12,941 nucleotides of DNA from Sphaerochaeta sp. (GTDB lineage: Bacteria > Spirochaetota > Spirochaetia > Sphaerochaetales > Sphaerochaetaceae): assembly GCA_003456855.1 (NCBI GenBank), contig DMOO01000120.1, positions 1 to 12,941 on the forward strand, written 5' to 3'. Made by a program: the position numbers and the translations under genes. The notes under the pieces were generated by a model. That model was not told the DNA's origin. It did no database searches and saw nothing but the letters and a program-made list of their open reading frames with translations. This document shows, piece by piece, positions 12,442-12,941 of the stretch. Positions within the stretch are counted from its first letter, which is position 1; every line of letters begins with the position of its first letter.

Positions 12442-12941
12442 GGGATTGAGTTCTGACAGCAGGGATTGACATGTACCTGATGAGGGTGAAGAAATAGCCC
12501 TCATTCCTGTAGCCGTAGCCGATTCTCTTGGCTACTTTGATCTTGTTGTTGAACCCTTCAAGTCTGCCGGTGCTGATGTTGTGCCTGGCATGTGCGACCA
12601 GACCGTCAAGACGTTTCTCCTTGAGCTCTGCGAACCTGACAAGTGCGGGGATGCCGCTTGCCTTTGCCCCCTCGAACCACTGCGTCCATCTCCTTCTTGC
12701 CTCATCAGGATTCCTGAGTTCGAACAGGCTGCACATCTCCTCCTTCATGGCGTAGCACAGGGCAAGGTCACTGTGGCTGTCCAGGATTGCCTTCAGGCCC
12801 TCCGCCTTCTCCGGAGAGAGGTTGTCCGAGTTTGAGAGCAGTGTCCATCTGGAGCTCTTGAGCGTGGAGTACAGATGGATCTCCTTCCTTGCCTCGGCCT
12901 GGAGATGTCTCCGTTCCTCAGCGCTTTCCTCATGCCTTGAG
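12428..12941 (-). CDS. ISL3-family transposase, C-terminal part (N-terminus off the right edge)
   Basis: The minus strand is open from the right edge to TGA at 12428, giving about 170 codons. The visible part is the end of a DDE transposase: an alpha-helical linker (EERRHLQAEARKE, LKSSRWTLLSN, then NLSPEKAEGLKAILDSHSDLALCYAMKEE), then RRRWTQWFEGAKASGIPALVRFAEL. It ends with GRLEGFNNKIKVAKRIGYGY, which carries the catalytic Glu, and FTLIRYMSIP. ISL3 transposases are usually 400-450 residues, so the N-terminal zinc/HTH region and both catalytic Asp residues lie beyond the window. An internal ATG at 12748 is not the true start. No frameshift is seen in the visible part, so the copy may be intact. 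Confidence 0.88.
   Translation of the reverse strand, partial: SRHEESAEERRHLQAEARKEIHLYSTLKSSRWTLLSNSDNLSPEKAEGLKAILDSHSDLALCYAMKEEMCSLFELRNPDEARRRWTQWFEGAKASGIPALVRFAELKEKRLDGLVAHARHNISTGRLEGFNNKIKVAKRIGYGYRNEGYFFTLIRYMSIPAVRTQSPKKT

Larger units (their letters stand above)
12422..12941 (-). mobile_element. Right-hand part of an ISL3-type insertion sequence (continues past the window)
   Basis: The element appears to begin at 12422 with GGCTCTTCACG, a terminal-repeat start typical of the ISL3 family. The transposase stop codon (12430-12428) lies within this terminal repeat. ISL3 elements make 8-bp target duplications, so the flanking TTTTTTCT (12414-12421) is the predicted target copy, to be matched at the other end outside the window. 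The element sits exactly at the T-tract of the lipoprotein terminator. Only one terminus is in view, so the boundary is an inference from the family pattern. Confidence 0.75.

Noticed and set aside
12166..12504. Minus-strand frame spanning the lipoprotein end, the terminator and the IS tip
   Set aside because: It crosses a terminator and an element boundary, and has no recognisable domain. The ISL3 transposase frame in the same area is the real one.
1..12941. CRISPR arrays, tRNA, rRNA, riboswitches
   Set aside because: No regularly spaced repeats, cloverleaf-like sequences or conserved riboswitch cores were seen. The intergenic gaps are too short to hold most of these.

Overview
The window reads like a chromosomal segment of a diderm, probably host-associated anaerobe, most likely a spirochaete of the Sphaerochaeta/Treponema kind. 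This placement is an inference. It rests on the style of the secreted proteins (a Sec-exported barrel-like protein, and a large lipoprotein with an S-S-C-S-N processing site followed by Ig/PKD-like domains), on the PHP phosphatase, flavoredoxin and AEC-type genes, and on the codon use. No rRNA, tRNA or CRISPR array is visible. Most genes are GC-balanced with strong codon bias, which leaves many long antisense shadow frames.

Layout. 1-858 (minus) is an AEC-family permease cut by the left edge. 939-1286 (plus) is a small cupin. 1312-2127 (minus) is a PHP/HisJ-type phosphatase, convergent with the cupin and sharing a terminator hairpin with it. 2232-2795 (plus) is a flavoredoxin-type flavin reductase with its own terminator. 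2918-3604 (plus) is an exported, probably outer-membrane beta-rich protein.

3699-8619 (plus) is the centrepiece. It is a tight five-gene run, fakA - plsX - fakB(degV) - GNAT acyltransferase - acyl carrier protein, with intergenic gaps of only 3-12 nt. FakB would present a fatty acid and FakA would phosphorylate it. PlsX would exchange acyl-phosphate and acyl-ACP, and the ACP is encoded at the end of the same run. The unassigned two-part GNAT protein between FakB and ACP suggests an acyl-ACP- or acyl-phosphate-fed acyl transfer step. That combination is the best candidate here for an undescribed system.

8678-10074 (plus) is an nfeD - stomatin/SPFH membrane pair. Its promoter is superimposed on the terminator hairpin of the fatty-acid run, and nfeD appears to have a leaderless start. 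10194-12362 is an AT-rich 722-residue lipoprotein gene with a perfect-consensus promoter. It is bracketed by two almost identical 36-nt terminator hairpins. From 12422 to the right edge (minus) lies the end of an ISL3-type insertion sequence, inserted exactly at the T-tract of the second of those terminators.

Two styles of translation start are visible. Most genes have strong Shine-Dalgarno sequences. Three genes (the permease, the phosphatase and nfeD) have none, but each has a -10-like box 6-7 nt before the ATG, as expected of leaderless mRNAs.
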